DNA of 64,000 nt, from the NCBI GenBank assembly GCA_032717465.1, contig JAVRFU010000159.1, forward strand, positions 85,940 to 149,939, given 5' to 3'. The notes beneath the pieces were generated by a model. The model saw only the letters and a list, made by a program, of their open reading frames with translations. It made no database searches and was not told the DNA's origin. Made by a program: the position numbers and the translations under genes. Of this stretch, positions 20,888 to 31,717 are shown piece by piece. This stretch comes from Coenobita brevimanus. Its lineage: Eukaryota; Arthropoda; Malacostraca; Decapoda; Coenobitidae. Position 1 is the stretch's first letter. Each line of letters begins with the position of its first letter.

Positions 20888-21339
20888 CAGAGGTCGGCAA
20901 CCTGCGGCTCAGAAGCCGCACGCGGCTCTTAGGACACTTTTGTGGCTCCAGGAGCTTCATAAATAACCATTTATTCTTTCAGAACAAAGGCATCATATTA
21001 CACATGCAAGGCAACATTAGATTTTCCATTCAGCTTTGATAAGATCTATACTATAAGCAGATCAAACAATATCACCGTAATGTTTTGTTTAGATTTAGAA
21101 TACTGCAGATTTCGGTTTATGAGAATTTTCTGTATTGCGGCTCCAAGAGTACTACATTTTTATGAAACTTTGAAAAGATCTATACTACAAGTAGATCAAA
21201 CAGTATCACCGTAATGTTTTGTTTAGAATACTGCAGATTTCAGTTTCAGAATTTTTTGTATTGCGGCTCCAAGAGTACTACATTTTTATGAAACTTTAAA
21301 ACAAATGGCTCTTGTAGCTTTAAGGGTTGCTGACCTCTG
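20888..21339. mobile_element. hAT-type non-autonomous element with perfect 8-bp target duplication
   Basis: The left end CAGAGGTCGGCAACCTGCGG and the right end (minus strand CAGAGGTCAGCAACCCTTAA) form short inverted termini, flanked by identical GGCTATGG at 20,880-20,887 and 21,340-21,347. CAGxGGT termini with 8-bp duplications are typical of hAT/Charlie-like elements. Inside, a ~130-bp segment with GTAGATCAAACAGTATCACC and TTGCGGCTCCAAGAGTACTA is tandemly duplicated. No transposase frame. The exact target duplication suggests a fairly recent insertion. Confidence 0.9.
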
Positions 21340-21349
21340 GGCTATGGGA

Positions 21350-21680
21350 AAGGTGTACAGGCAAGGTAATGTCAATCTGGCATTAAGCTGTATCCCTCCA
21401 CAAAAGGACAAAAAGCTATACCAATTTATGGGCTAAAATCGGTGCTTCCATCTCACTTAGATTTCTTAACCAAGGAAAAAATAATCTTGCCACTTAGCTA
21501 TACTGTAGTCTGTCCTTCACCTGATGGAACTGGCCCATTCTCACAAATTTAGTACTTAATTGATTACAGTTTCATTAATTTTATAGTTATGGAGGTAGGA
21601 ATGAGTCTCCTTGGTTACTATATGTTTTCACTGGACATTACCACTCCCACATCAATACAGTGTGCTTGATGGAAATTCAG
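21350..21680. other. No gene recognised; core-like motif at about 21,603
   Basis: ATGAGTCTCCTTGGTTACTA at 21,601-21,620 matches the array core. Confidence 0.5.
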
Positions 21681-21682
21681 TT

Positions 21683-21962
21683 ATATATCTATCTAATCTA
21701 TCTATTGCCAGACATCTTAATCCTGTAAGGTGTGGCCACAAATATCCTCCACACTGTCCTGTCCTCTGCCATCCCTCCAACTCACACCACCCCTCTCATC
21801 TCCATCCCTCCAACTCACACCCTCCCTCCACCATATCTACCCACACTCCTCCCTCTTACACACATTCTCTCCCATATCTACTTGTATCTACTCTCCATCC
21901 CTCCAACTAACACCCCCTCCCATCTCTCCACTCCATCCCTCCATCTCATCCTTGGCTATAAT
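21683..21962 (-). mobile_element. LINE-A 3' end
   Basis: Starts at the left with (ATCT)n and TTGCCAGACATCTTAATCCT, followed by the CTCATCTCCATCCCTCCAAC tail. The body has short duplications (CATCCCTCCAACTCACACC twice). Confidence 0.75.
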
Positions 21963-22014
21963 GTAAGAATGAGTGTCCTTGCTCAATTCAACCCTCCATA
22001 GTTACCTGCCTACA

Positions 22015-22175
22015 CTAACAGACAAACAGGAGTGACAGAAAAGAGACAGATAAGACAGACAGACATGAGAAGTGACATGAGAGAGAGACAGACATGAGAA
22101 GTGACATGAGAGAGAGACAGACAAGAGACAGACAAGAGAGAAAGACAAGAGACAGGAGAGACAGGAGACAGTACT
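22015..22175 (+). repeat. (GACA/GAGA)-rich tract
   Basis: GACAGACATGAGAAGTGACATG is repeated in a purine-rich run. Confidence 0.85.
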
Positions 22176-22699
22176 ATACCCATCACAACAGATTTCAACC
22201 TCTCCAAGCAGTCGTGGCCCCTCTGCTACTCTGAGTTCTCCAGGCAGTCTCCCTTCACTCCTCTTGAACCGCCATCACGCTGCCATCTCTCTGGAACCCA
22301 GCTTTCTTGTACTTCACTTACACCCACACAAACCCAAGGCCGCCACAGGAACACCACTGCAATGATTGTAGGAATATAATACAAATTATTCACATTTAGA
22401 GTAGACAGTTATACAGTATATAGCACTACTTCTACCTTCTACTTGGCCTATATTTTGCCTTACGCAGTCCATCTCACACAGTTCAGTGGCAGAACAAGGT
22501 AATGCTATAGAGTACCCTTTCCACAGCACTTCTTCATGACTAGCAACATTCTACTCATCTACAGTTACAATTCAAAATTCATGATGCTATGATATTTTAA
22601 ACCAAAAAAGAAGGGCATAGCATCATATTCTAATATAACTGTTACAGCCAGGTATTCAAAGTGAATGTTTTTTTTATACCTATAGCCACTTCTGAATCA

Positions 22700-23040
22700 G
22701 TCACTCCTGCAAAAGAATACCAAGATGTGTTTGCATTTGACGAGCTGTAGTTATGAGTTAGGAATGAGTCTCCTTGGTTACTATTCCAATTTACAACTAC
22801 TAAAATCTGACTGGTCACTCCCACACAAAATACGAAGATGTGGTTGCATCTGACGAGCTGTAGTTATGAGTTAGGAATGAGTCTCCTTGGTTACTATTCC
22901 AATTTACAACTACTAAAATCTGACTGGTCACTCCCACACAAAATACGAAGATGTGGTTGCATCTGACGAGCTGTGGTTTTGAGTCAGGGATGAGTCTCCT
23001 TGGTTACTATTCCAATTTACAACTAAAATTTGATGCTAGT
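22700..23040 (+). repeat. ~113-bp tandem unit (3 copies) at the edge of the core array
   Basis: GTTGCATCTGACGAGCTGTAG/GTTATGAGT with ATGAGTCTCCTTGGTTACTA follows the same order at about 22,735, 22,845 and 22,960. It carries the same core as the main array but different flanks (AAAATACGAAGATGTGG). Confidence 0.8.
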
Positions 23041-23552
23041 CCTGAACAAGTGCTATGAGTCTCCTTGGTTACTAGCTTGCTTTTACTCTACCTTGGCCTA
23101 AAATTGCCATCTCTCCATCCTGAATGCTGAATTGTTATCAGATAAACACTAGAACATGATGCTAGTCACAAAGAAGTGCTATGGGATGAATGTACAGCCA
23201 TACCATTGCTTTTTTTCTGCCAATGCGCTATGTGAAATAATATACAAAGGAATGAACACCTGGGCAAAGCTATTGTGACAGTCTCCTTGGTTATTAGTCA
23301 AAACTGCCCTCCCAATCTGACTACACCTGGCCATCAATTAACTGAAAAGGGGCTAGGGATCTTTACAAAGCCTTGGTCATGAGTCAAGAATGAGTCTCCT
23401 TGGTTACTAGCCAGAATTACCCCCAAATCTGACAGCTTTGCCATAAACTAACTGAAAATTATGAAGAGCCTCCTTGGTCATGAGTAAGGAATGAGTCTCC
23501 TTGGTTACTAGTCAAAATTACCATCAATCTGACTACTACTTGCCATCAGCTT

Positions 23553-24976
23553 ATTGAAAAGGGGTGAGGGATCTTTACATAGTTCCTGTATGGAATACCA
23601 GCCTTAGTTAGGGAATGAGTCTCCCTGGTTACTAGTCAAAATTACCATTCCTATCTGCCTACACTTAGCCAAAAAGTAACTGAAATTAGGCTAAGGATCA
23701 ATACGTAGGGCCTTGGTTGTGTCTCCTTGGTTACTAGTCAAAATTACCCTCCCAATCTGACTACACTTGTCCATAAAGTAACTGAAATCAGGCTAGGGAT
23801 CATTACACAGGGCCTTGGTCATGAGTCTCCTTGGTTACTAGTCAAAATTATCTTTCCAATCTAGCTACACCTGGCCAACCACTGACTGAAAAGGAGTTAG
23901 AGATCTCTGAATAGTTGCTGCATGGAATTTGAGCCTTGGTTAGGGAATGAGTCTCCTTGGTTACTAGTCAAAATATGCATCAAAAGCATCAATCTGACTA
24001 CACCTGGCATTAACTGAAAAGGAGTTAGGGATCTTTGGAAAGTTGTCGCATGAAATTTGAGTCTTAGGGAATGAGTCTCCTTGGTTACTAGTCAAAATTA
24101 CCTTTCCAATCTGACAACACTTGGCCAAGAAGTAACTGAATAAAAGGGTCAGAAATACAGTATATAAAGAGCATTGGTCATGAGTCTCCTTGGTTAATAG
24201 TCAAAATTACTTTTCCAATCTCTACACTTGGCCATAAATTAACTGAAAAAAGGCATAAGGATCTTTACATTATTCTAGCATGGAATTTTAGCCTTAGTTA
24301 AAGAATGAGTCTCCTTGGTTACTAGCCCAAATTACCATCTCAATCTGACTACACAGCCATAAAGTAACTAAAAGGGAGTTAGGAATCTTTACATAGTCTT
24401 TGCATGGAATTTTATGAACCTTAGTTATGGAATGATTTAATCTGACTACACCTGGCCAAAAAGTAACTGAAATGGGGTTAGGGATCTTTACGAACAGCCT
24501 TGGTCATGAGTCTCCTTGGTTACTAGTCAAAATTACCCTTCCAATATGACTACACTTGGCCATAAAGTAACTGAAAAGGGGTTAGGGATCTTTATGAACA
24601 GCCTTGGTCATGAGTCTCCTTGGTTACTAGTCAAAATTACCTTTCCAATCTCTACACTTGGCCATAAAGTAACTGAAAAGGGGTTAGGGATCTTTACAAA
24701 CAGCCTTGGTCATGAGTCTCCTTGGTTACTAGTCAAAATCACCCTCCCAATCTGACTACACCTGGCCATTAACAGAAAAGGGGTTAGAGATTTTACAGAG
24801 AGCCCTGGTCATGAGTATGGAATAAGTCTCCTTGGTTACTAGTCAAAATTACCCTCCCAATCAGGCTACACTTGGCCATAAACTGTGAAGGCTGGGGGTG
24901 TCACTAAAAACTCAAATTATTTTTATAAATTAGCTGGGAAAGTTATATACCTAACCCCTGCAGGTAGCATGCATAA

Positions 24977-25022
<46 letters not shown>

Positions 25023-25065
25023 TTGAGAAGGTTCTGGCATATTCACCTAGTAAGTATCCAATTAA
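23553..25065 (+). repeat. Higher-order unit 1 of the core array
   Basis: It begins TTGAAAAGGGGTGAGGGATC and ends after an (AAT)n tract (24,976-25,020, about 15 triplets) and AGTATCCAATTAAA. It is about 1,513 bp. Confidence 0.85.
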
Positions 25066-26491
25066 ATTGAAAAGGGGTGAGGGATCTTTACATAGTTCCT
25101 GTATGGAATACTAGCCTTAGTTAGGGAATGAGTCTCCCTGGTTACTAGTCAAAATTACCATTCCTATCTGCCTACACTTAGCCAAAAAGTAACGGAAATT
25201 AGGCTAAGGATCAATACGTAGGGCCTTGGTTGTGTCTCCTTGGTTACTAGTCAAAATTACCCTCCCAATCTGACTACACTTGTCCATAAAGTAACTGAAA
25301 TCAGGCTAGGGATCATTACACAGGGCCTTGGTCATGAGTCTCCTTGGTTACTAGTCAAAATTATCTTTCCAATCTAGCTACACCTGGCCAACCACTGACT
25401 GAAAAGGAGTTAGAGATCTCTGAATAGTTGCTGCATGGAATTTGAGCCTTGGTTAGGGAATGAGTCTCCTTGGTTACTAGTCAAAATATGCATCAAAAGC
25501 ATCAATCTGACTACACCTGGCATTAACTGAAAAGGAGTTAGGGATCTTTGGAAAGTTGTCGCATGAAATTTGAGTCTTAGGGAATGAGTCTCCTTGGTTA
25601 CTAGTCAAAATTACCTTTCCAATCTGACAACACTTGGCCAAGAAGTAACTGAATAAAAGGGTCAGAAATACAGTATATAAAGAGCATTGGTCATGAGTCT
25701 CCTTGGTTAATAGTCAAAATTACTTTTCCAATCTCTACACTTGGCCATAAATTAACTGAAAAAAGGCATAAGGATCTTTACATTATTCTAGCATGGAATT
25801 TTAGCCTTAGTTAAAGAATGAGTCTCCTTGGTTACTAGCCCAAATTACCATCTCAATCTGACTACACAGCCATAAAGTAACTAAAAGGGAGTTAGGAATC
25901 TTTACATAGTCTTTGCATGGAATTTTATGAACCTTAGTTATGGAATGATTTAATCTGACTACACCTGGCCAAAAAGTAACTGAAAAGGGGTTAGGGATCT
26001 TTAAGAAAAGCCTTGGTCATGAGTCTCCTTGGTTACTAGTCAAAATTACCCTTCCAATATGACTACACTTGGCCATAAAGTAACTGAAAAGGGGTTAGGG
26101 ATCTTTACGAACAGCCTTGGTCATGAGTCTCCTTGGTTACTAGTCAAAATTACCTTTCCAATATGACTACACTTGGCCATAAAGTAACTGAAAAGGGGTT
26201 AGGGATCTTTACGAACAGCCTTGGTCATGAGTCTCCTTGGTTACTAGTCAAAATTACCCTTCCAATATGACTACACTTGGCCATTAACAGAAAAGGGGTT
26301 AGAGATTTTACAGAGAGCCCTGGTCATGAGTATGGAATAAGTCTCCTTGGTTACTAGTCAAAATTACCCTCCCAATCAGGCTACACTTGGCCATAAACTG
26401 TGAAGGCTGGGGGTGTCACTAAAAACTCAAATTATTTTTATAAATTAGCTGGGAAAGTTATATACCTAACCCCTGCAGGTAGCATGCATAA

Positions 26492-26522
<31 letters not shown>

Positions 26523-26565
26523 TTGAGAAGGTTCTGGCATATTCACCTAGTAAGTATCCAATTAA
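25066..26565 (+). repeat. Higher-order unit 2 of the core array
   Basis: Near-identical to unit 1 over about 1.5 kb, including private errors such as the core variant TCCTTGGTTAATAGTC. The (AAT)n tract is shorter (about 26,491-26,520). Confidence 0.85.
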
Positions 26566-27827
26566 ATTGAAAAGGGGTGAGGGATCTTTACATAGTTCCT
26601 GTATGGAATACTAGCCTTAGTTAGGGAATGAGTCTCCTTGGTTACTAGTCAAAATTACCATTCCTATCTGCCTACACTTAGCCAAAAAGTAACGGAAATT
26701 AGGCTAAGGATCAATACGTAGGGCCTTGGTTGTGTCTCCTTGGTTACTAGTCAAAATTACCCTCCCAATCTGACTACACTTGTCCATAAAGTAACTGAAA
26801 TCAGGCTAGGGATCATTACACAGGGCCTTGGTCATGAGTCTCCTTGGTTACTAGTCAAAATTATCTTTCCAATCTAGCTACACCTGGCCAACCACTGACT
26901 GAAAAGGAGTTAGAGATCTCTGAATAGTTGCTGCATGGAATTTGAGCCTTGGTTAGGGAATGAGTCTCCTTGGTTACTAGTCAAAATATACCTTTCCAAT
27001 CTGACAACACCTTGGCCAGTAACTGAATAAAAGGGTCAGTTACAGTATATAAAGAGCATGAAATTTGGTCTTAGGGAATGAGTCTCCTTGGTTACTAGTC
27101 AAAATTACCTTTTCCAATCTGACTACACTTGGCCATAAATTAACTGAAAAAAGGGTCATAAGGATCTTTAAAGAGCATTGGTCATGAGTCTCCTTGGTTA
27201 ATTCAAAATTAGCCTCTACACTTGGTTGAAAAAAGGCATAAGGAATTCTAGCATGGAATTTTAGCCTCCTTGGTTACTAGCCCAAATTACCATCTCAATC
27301 TGACTACACAGCCATAAAGTAACTAAAAGGGAGTTAGGAATCTTTACATAGTCTTTGCATGGAATTTTATGAACCTTAGTTATGGAATGATTTAATCTGA
27401 CTACACCTGGCCAAAAAGTAACTGAAAAGGGGTTAGGGATCTTTACAAACAGCCTTGGTCATGAGTCTCCTTGGTTACTAGTCAAAATTACCTTTCCAAT
27501 CTCTACACTTGGCCATAAAGTAACTGAAAAGGGGTTAGGGATCTTTACAAACAGCCTTGGTCATGAGTCTCCTTGGTTACTAGTCAAAATTACCCTCCCA
27601 ATCTGACTACACCTGGCCATTAACAGAAAAGGGGTTAGAGATTTTACAGAGAGCCCTGGTCATGAGTATGGAATAAGTCTCCTTGGTTACTAGTCAAAAT
27701 TACCCTCCCAATCAGGCTACACTTGGCCATAAACTGTGAAGGCTGGGGGTGTCACTAAAAACTCAAATTATTTTTATAAATTAGCTGGGAAAGTTATATA
27801 CCTAACCCCTCCAGGTAGCATGCATAA

Positions 27828-27861
<34 letters not shown>

Positions 27862-27905
27862 TTGAGAAGGTTCTGGCATATTCACCTAGTAAGTATCCAA
27901 TTAAA
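26566..27905 (+). repeat. Higher-order unit 3 of the core array, rearranged
   Basis: It matches units 1 and 2 at both ends but is about 1.34 kb. The middle (about 26,985-27,270) has deletions and scrambled junctions, e.g. CTTGGTTAATTCAAAATTAG. Ends with (AAT)n at 27,829-27,860. Confidence 0.8.
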
Positions 27906-27917
27906 TGTCCCCCAAAG

Positions 27918-27960
27918 ATGGTTGTGGTAGTTGTGGTAGGGGGTAGTTGTGGTTGTGGTA
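27918..27960 (+). repeat. (GGTTGTGGTAGT)n patch
   Basis: Short GT/GGT-rich run right after the array. Confidence 0.7.
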
Positions 27961-27991
27961 GCAGTCTCTCTACAGCTACATGGCCAATTAC

Positions 27992-28055
27992 TGAACCCTC
28001 CAGATCTTTTTTTCTCTTCTTCATTATCAGGCTGCCTTCTCCCCAACTCACACTC
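27992..28055 (-). CDS. Candidate exon 3 of an unidentified minus-strand gene
   Basis: The minus strand shows a good acceptor (ATTCTTTTTCAG) followed by a frame reading ECELGRRQPDNEEEKKRSGG and a weak donor (TTCA, then GTAATT). The 64-bp length and phase fit the two upstream candidate exons. No family recognised; Glu/Lys-rich. See the 29,979 entry for the gene model and its uncertainty. Confidence 0.27.
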
Positions 28056-28119
28056 CTGAAAAAGAATATTCCTTATAAGCCATCACAAGAAAATCACAAT
28101 ATCAAAATATCCATACACA

Positions 28120-28390
28120 CACAAAACCACAATTCCACACACACAGATACCCCAAACTCCACATAGTAACCCCCAACTCTACACACACACACACACACAC
28201 ACTCAAAATCTCCACATACACCCCCAATCTAAACACACACACCCAAATCCATACACATACACAATCCAAACTCCACACATACACACCCCAATCTACACTC
28301 ACACCCAAAATCTACACACATACACACCCAAAAAACTACACATACACACCCCAAGCTCCACATACATACACCCCACCCCAGAGTTCACAC
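28120..28390 (+). repeat. CA-rich degenerate microsatellite
   Basis: CACACACA with interspersed CCCCAAxCTCCACAT units of about 26-30 bp. Confidence 0.85.
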
Positions 28391-28551
28391 CCAGCTCTGT
28401 CATGATACTTTCTTAGCCTTTCAATCATGAGTATGCTTTAGAAACACTCAGGCCTGTTTACAATACACATTAAAATCAATATCATCACCACAGAAGCAAT
28501 TAATGGAGAGAGAAAGGTAATTACTGGAAAAAGAAAGGAAAAATATCTTAC

Positions 28552-28595
28552 CAAAATTGCAGCCCCTCCCCCTGTGACTGCTGCAGCCTGACTGA
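28552..28595 (-). CDS. Candidate exon 2 of an unidentified minus-strand gene
   Basis: The minus-strand frame reads SQAAAVTGGGAAIL between a TTTTGATCAG acceptor and a strong donor (TTTTG, then GTAAGAT). Its 44 bp start in the phase left by candidate exon 1 and end in the phase that candidate exon 3 needs. It is very short, and the acceptor lacks a strong pyrimidine tract. Confidence 0.27.
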
Positions 28596-28639
28596 CTGAT
28601 CAAAAGCCAGCACATTCCATCCACCCCCACATTCCTTCC

Positions 28640-29520
28640 CTCCCTCCATCCCCCCCACTAGTTTCCTCCCCCCCTCCACAGCCCCTCTTTCCTCCACCTC
28701 TCTCTCTCTCTCTCCTTCCTTCCTTCCTTCTCCTCCATGTCTTCCTTTTTTCCTTCCAGCTCTTCCTCCTCCCTGAAAAGCACTCTTCCTCCAATTCTCC
28801 TCCCTCCTGACATCCTCCCTTCCCTCCACCCCCACTAGTTCTCCCCCCCCCTCTTTCCTCCACCTCTCTCTCTCTCTCTCTCTCCTTCCTTCCTTCCTTC
28901 TCCTCCATGTCTTCCTTTTTTCCTTCCAGCTCTTCCTCCTCCCTGAAAAGCACTCTTCCTCCAATTCTCCTCCCTCCTGACATCCTCCCTTCCCTCCACC
29001 CCCACTAGTTCTCCCCCCCCTCTTTCCTCCACCTCTCTCTCTCTCTCTCCTTCCTTCCTTCCTTCTTTTCCTTTTGCCTTCCACCTCTTCCTCCTCCCTG
29101 AAAAGCACTCTTCCTCCAATTCTCCTCCCTCCTGACATCCTCCCTTCCCTCCACCCCCACTAGTTCTCCCCCCCCTCTTTCCTCCAACTCTCTCTCTCTC
29201 TCCTTTCTTCTCCTCTGTCTTCCTTCCACCTCTTCCTCCTCCCTGAAAAGCACTCTTCCTCCTGTCCCTCTCCCTCCTTACATCCTCCCTTCCCTCCACC
29301 CCCACTAGTTCCCCCCCATCTTTCCTCCACCTCTCCTTTCTTTTTCATTTTTTCTTTCCTTCCTCTCTCTTCCTTCTCTCTCCATCTCTTGTCATCAATC
29401 TTCCTTCCCTCTTCCTCCTCCTTGAAAAACACTTTTCCTCCATCCCCCCTTACCTCCTCTCTCCCCTCCATCCCTCCTTACCTCCTCTCTCCCCTCCATC
29501 CCCCCGCTCCTCTCTCATTA
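28640..29520 (+). repeat. Pyrimidine-rich tandem repeat, ~140-170-bp unit, about 5 copies
   Basis: CCTGAAAAGCACTCTTCCTC recurs at about 28,772, 28,942, 29,097 and 29,245, with a diverged copy at 29,426. CCCCCACTAGTTCTCCCCCC lies between, and (CT)n and (TTCC)n blocks of varying length separate units. The long minus-strand EGGRKE-type ORFs are read-through. Confidence 0.9.
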
Positions 29521-29583
29521 GACACACACACACACACAGTAAAAAATAAAATACAATCCATTACGGACAAGGGAATCACCTAT

Positions 29584-29660
29584 ACACAAGAACATAAGAA
29601 CAGGAAGAGAGGATAACTGCAGTAGGCCTGTTGGCCCATGCTAGGCAGCTCCTAGAAGAG
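29584..29660 (+). repeat. Possible dispersed element (GAACATAAGAACAGG ... GGCAGCTCCTA)
   Basis: GAACATAAGAACAGGAAGAG, GTAGGCCTGTTGGCCCATGC and GGCAGCTCCTA resemble a short repeat I recall from decapod genomic DNA. There is no second copy in this window, so support is weak. Confidence 0.35.
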
Positions 29661-29978
29661 TAACTGAACTACTAGAATGAGATAAGGATAGCAAAGAAGA
29701 AGGCTCTCCCCCGCCCTCCAAACCCTCCAGCCGAAGCCGGCAGTAAAAAGTCAGAAAGAACACCACGCCGTATAGAAAACTGGCGTAGACATTTTACAGG
29801 AAAGTGTGAAAGGAGAGAAGGATATTTGTGAAGCACTAAAGAATTATACACTATATCAACCAACTCCAAGTCTCCATAAAGGCACCAGATACTAATAAAT
29901 ATACAGACATGATAATTACCGTAAAAATAAGCGAAGAAACACCATAAATAAATAATAATAAATGCAGTCATCGCTCAC

Positions 29979-30006
29979 CTTCATCATCCCCAGAGCCCCG
30001 TCTCAT
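29979..30006 (-). CDS. Candidate first coding exon of an unidentified minus-strand gene
   Basis: On the minus strand an ATG opens MRRGSGDDE and runs into a good donor (GAAG, then GTGAGC). Directly upstream (higher coordinates) is a promoter-like cluster with a ZNF143/Staf-type motif and a palindromic CRE. The 28-bp exon ends in phase 1; candidate exons at 28,552-28,595 and 27,992-28,055 continue the frame without a stop. This is three-exon phase consistency, not proof: the exons are tiny and the protein is not recognised. A weak further exon could lie at 22,322-22,356 and a terminal one at 15,455-15,506, but those phases do not join directly. Confidence 0.28.
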
Positions 30007-30045
30007 CTCCCACAATGCCCCTGTGACGTCACCCTCCACCCGTAA
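30007..30045 (-). promoter_or_regulatory. Promoter-like cluster: Staf/ZNF143-type site plus CRE
   Basis: TCCCACAATGCCCCTG (30,008-30,023) fits the TWCCCANAATGC consensus of ZNF143/Staf sites, and the next bases are the full palindromic CRE TGACGTCA (30,024-30,031). A half-CRE (TGACGTAG) lies near 30,199. Such pairs mark housekeeping-type promoters in animals. Whether it drives the minus-strand candidate gene is inference. Confidence 0.4.
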
Positions 30046-30499
30046 AATTATATACTTTTCAATGGCAAATTTTATGCACAGAAGCTCTTGAATATATTAT
30101 CAGCTGTTCAAATAATAATTATTGTGCAAACTTTGTAATGAAGGAAATAGGAAGAGGTCTACAAAGCATCCCAGGCCACGTAGATTCAGGTTCACCCGAT
30201 GACGTAGCAATGTCTTCAGAAACTGAGGAATCATGTCTAAATGGGGAGCCAATAGGGGGCCAGTGGGGGGCTAAGGATCTCATAACAAAGTCGAGACTTT
30301 GTTAGGTCGAAATCATAAGCATCTGAGATAAAATCTGCTGTATGTTGCACTTGCGAGTTTTGAAAATTGAAGAAAAATACATAAAAACAGCAGAGAAAAG
30401 ACGTAACAAAAAATCTGAAATAAATACAATATTTTTCTCACATGTTTCCAGTGAAAAGTTAGCTGATTAATGTCAAGTTTTAGGAATTATTTATTTACC

Positions 30500-30692
30500 G
30501 CTTTGTTTCCCTGTGGACGAGGACATGTTGCCTCAACGTACCATTGTAAATAAACAACCGGACCGAGAGACGCGTAAACAAAGAAGGCACGTGTTGGTCG
30601 GACGAAAACAGAGGTGCTAAAGAGCCTGGTGCAACCGTGCAAGGAAGAAGACATGCAGAAGGTGTGAGTATACTGGAAGGCTGAGTGAAGAT
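30500..30692 (+). mobile_element. LINE-C 5' region (putative 5' UTR)
   Basis: GC-richer sequence (GGACCGAGAGACGCGTAAAC and similar) directly upstream of LINE-C ORF1. The left boundary is set by composition only. Confidence 0.4.
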
Positions 30693-31410
30693 ATGCTGTG
30701 TAGAAACTGTGACGATGAAGTGAGGGCCAAGAAGGAGGTATGTACTGATTGCAATCGCTGGGTGGAGGCTGGAGGTGCCGAGTGTGATAGATGCGGTAAC
30801 TGGCGGCACCAGGAATGTGAAGGATTAACCAAAGAGGGACTAAATGCAGTGAAAAGAATGAATGTGTGGTTCTGTAGGGTAAGCCTTGTAGCAGTGACTG
30901 GAAAAATAGTGTGAGGGAACAACAAGAGCTGAAGATGGAAAATACAAAGATGAAAGAAGAGCTCAAGGTAATAAAGGAGAAATACACTGTAATCAACAGC
31001 AATTTGGAAGAAATTGAAAATAAGTGGAGTGGGGCCAATCAACCTGAGAAACCAGGAGATTCCAAAGATGGGGTTGGAAGCCAAGAAGTCTTAACAGTAG
31101 CAGGGGTTGAGGCAATGAAAGAAATGTCTGTAATGAAAGAGGAATTGAGTAAGCTGAAGACAGCAAATGATGAGTTGAGAGATATGATTAAGGGCCTGGA
31201 AAAGAAATGGGTGGAAAGAGAGAACGAGATGGTGAAAAGGGTTTTACTGAGAAGGTGCTTAAGAGTGTAATGGAAAATTTAGAAGAGAGGGAGGATAAGG
31301 AAAAGAGAAGGAAGAATTTAGTTGTGTTCAATGTGCTAGGAAGTGATAATAGGGAGGCCAGAGAGAGAGAAAAAGAGGATACAGAGGTATGTGCTAGAAT
31401 ATTTAAAGAA
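30693..31410 (+). pseudogene. LINE-C ORF1 (PHD-like finger, coiled coil), broken
   Basis: Translation starts MLCRNCDDEVRAKKEVCTDC and shows a Cys/His ladder ending CDRCGNWRHQECEG and MNVWFC, the pattern of a PHD-like zinc finger found in ORF1 of several non-LTR retrotransposons. Then comes a charged coiled coil (EQQELKMENTKMKEELKVIK, later EAMKEMSVMKEELSKLKTAN) and the start of the RNA-binding region (EKRRKNLVVFNVLGSDNREA). Frame changes occur near 30,912 and 31,265. It is cut by a SINE-X insertion at about 31,411. Confidence 0.75.
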
Positions 31411-31717
31411 GTATTTATCCTTCTTTTTCTGTGCCTGTCCTCCTCTCTTCCTATTTCTCCCATCTTTCCTGTCACTTCTTACTGCTTTTCTTTCCTTTAC
31501 AGGTAGCTTTACATTGAGTGACAAGCCTAATGGTTTCCTGTATGCCAAGAAACCATTTACAACCCTGGATGGTAACCATATAACCAAACCATACTTGCTC
31601 CCTACGTGTCAATAAGTGGGTTGGCGGAGGGTTAGTGCCCCTCCCCGTAAAACAAATAACTCAAAGTCAAATGACCACCCCTTACGGGATTATGGCGTCT
31701 GGCAATAGATAGATAGA
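31411..31717 (+). mobile_element. SINE-X inserted in LINE-C ORF1
   Basis: 5' pyrimidine block (CTTTTTCTGTGCCTGTCCTC), core (TTTACATTGAGTGACAAGCC, GGTTTCCTGTATGCCAAGAA, GGTAACCATATAACCAAACC), X module (GTGGGTTGGCGGAGGGTTAG, TGCCCCTCCCCGTAAAACAA) and tail (GGCGTCTGGCAATAGATAG). LINE-C coding resumes after it. A target duplication is not clear (AGAAGT versus AGAAGA). Confidence 0.8.

Larger units (their letters stand above)
23040..27905 (+). repeat. Satellite-like array with a 22-bp core (TGAGTCTCCTTGGTTACTAGTC)
   Basis: Roughly 35-40 copies of the core occur at intervals of about 100-125 bp. The usual unit reads core, AAAATTACCxTCCAATCTGA, CTACACTTGGCCATAAAGTA, ACTGAAAAGGGGTTAGGGAT, CTTTACAAACAGCCTTGGTC, then the next core. 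Unit lengths vary, so it is not a simple minisatellite. Higher-order units of about 1.5 kb are overlaid on it. No coding frame persists across units. Function unknown. Confidence 0.9.

Noticed and set aside
22322..22356. Possible 35-bp minus-strand exon (acceptor ATCATTGCAG, donor GGGT then GTAAGT)
   Set aside because: It is extremely short. It can be entered in phase from the 27,992 candidate, but its exit phase does not join the 15,455 candidate, so it is kept only as a note.
28548..29305. Minus-strand Glu/Arg/Gly-rich ORFs that look like RNA-binding proteins
   Set aside because: Read-through of the pyrimidine-rich tandem repeat; frames overlap and repeat in register with the 140-170-bp unit.
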